Source of the DNA: an uncultured Maribacter sp.
GTDB lineage: Bacteria; Bacteroidota; Bacteroidia; Flavobacteriales; Flavobacteriaceae
Reading direction: 5' to 3'
NCBI GenBank assembly: GCA_905479535.1
Contig: CAJQMW010000205.1
Span: 1 to 5,780 of the forward strand
DNA length: 5,780 bases
This document shows positions 4,733 through 5,780 of this stretch, one piece after another (positions within the stretch are counted from its first letter, which is position 1; each line of letters opens with the position of its first letter). The translations under genes and the position numbers were made by a program. The notes beneath the pieces were generated by a model. The model ran no database searches and had not been told where the DNA came from. It worked only from the letters and a program-made list of their open reading frames with translations.

Positions 4733-5780
4733 CTATTGTTCTTCTTCAAATACGGACGAGGAATAATCCATTTGGACTCCGGTATTGAGGGCTTCCAGCA
4801 AACGATAGTCTTTTTCCTTAGTCGGATTTCGTTTATTGGAATAGCTAAAGGCTACTTTTTGTGTGGATCGGCCTTCTTTTCCTCTAGTGGACACAATATA
4901 GTCCATTCCATTTTTGGACAAGAACTGTATGGACAAATCGTCCTCGTTACTGTTTATAGGATTACCGAGATTCATGGCCAGACCAACTTTATTATGGGCC
5001 ACTTCTACTATATAAACGTCCAGACCACCATAACCTTTGTGACCTTCGGAAGCGAATACCAGCGTATTTCCTTCCATCAATTTAGGGTATAGGTCATTTT
5101 TATCTGTATTTACCTTGTTTCCAAGGTTTTTCGCAATGCCAGCTGCTCCGTTGCTTTGTATGTTGGATACATAGATATCATACTCCCCAAAGGAGCCTGG
5201 CATGTTCGATGCGAAAAATAATCGTTTACCATCCTCAGAAATCGTTGGATGTAGGGCCGAGTAATCATTAGGACACAATTTCAACTCTTTTATGGTTTTC
5301 CATTCTCCATCTACCTTGTCTGCTTTGTATATTTTATGCAACAACTGCTTTTTGGAGAAAAGGCCATAAGTAGGTTTCACATAGGTAGACTTGCTAAAAT
5401 AAGCCGTGTTCCCATCGCTTGTAACGCTGATTGGTGATTCGTAATTCTTCTGATTAACCTTACTTTTTAGGTCATCCGTTTTTATAATCTTATAATCTGC
5501 TTTACCGGACTTTCGAACTTCATTTACCACTAATTCATCATTTGTCGTAGTAAAGTTCAACGGTCTAAAATTCCGTCTGTTGGTATTACTGACATTACTT
5601 TTTAACGAAGCATCGGTCATTTGATAGTCTTCCCTAACCAGTTCCGTCCAGTTCTCATCATCCTCTTCATTATTTTTCTGCTGTTGTCCAATTTTGGATA
5701 CTGCGTAATCGTAACGTTTTTGGTAGTTCCCTTCCAAGATTCCATCTTCGGTGAAAGCAAGAAGCTTTTCGTACCAAAAA
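4733..5780 (-). CDS. PD40/WD40-like beta-propeller protein (PorE-like, no OmpA domain), 5'-partial
   Basis: The frame is open to the right edge (it reads FWYEKLLAFTEDGIL just inside it), so the N-terminus is off-window and the TTG at 5737 is internal. About 348 residues are visible. The first part (FWYEKLLA through EGNYQKRYDYAVSKIG) looks like the end of a TPR-type helical region. A glutamate/aspartate-rich linker follows, then the propeller with PD40-like blades: YESPISVTSDGNTAYFSKS, HPTISEDGKRLFFASNMPG with EYDIYVS, DLYPKLMEGNTLVFASEG with GGLDVYIVE, and a weak last blade near DLSIQFLSKNGMDYIVS. Related flavobacterial proteins of the PorE type carry TPR, propeller, a carboxypeptidase-regulatory-like domain and a C-terminal OmpA domain that grips peptidoglycan. 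Here the protein stops about 50 residues after the last blade, with none of those. The stop is a clean TAG and no OmpA-like sequence follows. It is likely periplasmic or outer-membrane associated and partners the PorP-like product (inference). Confidence 0.85.
   Translation of the reverse strand, partial: FWYEKLLAFTEDGILEGNYQKRYDYAVSKIGQQQKNNEEDDENWTELVREDYQMTDASLKSNVSNTNRRNFRPLNFTTTNDELVVNEVRKSGKADYKIIKTDDLKSKVNQKNYESPISVTSDGNTAYFSKSTYVKPTYGLFSKKQLLHKIYKADKVDGEWKTIKELKLCPNDYSALHPTISEDGKRLFFASNMPGSFGEYDIYVSNIQSNGAAGIAKNLGNKVNTDKNDLYPKLMEGNTLVFASEGHKGYGGLDVYIVEVAHNKVGLAMNLGNPINSNEDDLSIQFLSKNGMDYIVSTRGKEGRSTQKVAFSYSNKRNPTKEKDYRLLEALNTGVQMDYSSSVFEEEQ

Noticed and set aside
4697..5092. 131-aa open frame on the + strand
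   Set aside because: It lies wholly antisense to the propeller gene. Its translation has no recognisable domain and is explained by the complementary coding frame.
5735..5737. TTG at 5737 as the start of the propeller gene
   Set aside because: The frame stays open to the window edge and the upstream residues continue a helical repeat-like segment, so the true start is off-window.

Overview
The window looks like chromosomal DNA of a marine-type flavobacterium (Bacteroidota, probably Flavobacteriaceae). The evidence is low GC content, start codons preceded by A/T-rich leaders with no Shine-Dalgarno sequence, a PorP/SprF-type outer-membrane protein (a family tied to Bacteroidota type IX secretion and surface adhesins), and a GC-rich palindrome/microrepeat island of a kind I associate with Flavobacteriia intergenic DNA. 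Genus cannot be fixed from sequence alone.

Left part (1-1990): the 3' end of a Gfo/Idh/MocA-family sugar dehydrogenase on the + strand runs into the window and stops 3 nt short of the stop codon of a convergent LacI-family repressor (270-1292, -). Upstream of that repressor, and on the same strand, is an orphan NarL/LuxR-type response regulator (1370-1990, -). Its receiver domain has Glu in place of the phosphorylated Asp and Lys in place of one of the acidic-pair residues, so it probably does not work by ordinary phosphotransfer. A long terminator-like hairpin separates the two regulators and lies only 12 nt before the LacI start codon.

Middle part (1991-2933): 943 bp with no credible gene. 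The half nearer the response regulator is AT-rich and carries several short perfect inverted or direct repeats that could be operators. The half nearer the T9SS-like genes holds a mosaic repeat island (2601-2781) of nested palindromes, 7-mer and 8-mer tandem repeats and GC-rich hairpins. It is followed by a strong intrinsic terminator (2806-2851) that serves the - strand transcript arriving from the right.

Right part (2934-5780): two - strand genes that look like one cell-envelope module. The upstream gene (4733 to beyond the right edge) encodes a PD40/WD40-like beta-propeller protein related to PorE-type T9SS proteins, but it ends without the usual C-terminal OmpA peptidoglycan-binding domain. 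The downstream gene (2934-4631) encodes a PorP/SprF-like beta-barrel extended by a charged helical region and a C-terminal SPOR-like domain. The pair therefore seems to carry its peptidoglycan attachment on the barrel protein rather than on the propeller protein. I infer a role in anchoring or exporting a surface adhesin or other T9SS cargo, which may be encoded beyond the right edge. This module, the degenerate-receiver regulator and the repeat island are the most interesting items. None can be called a new system from sequence alone.
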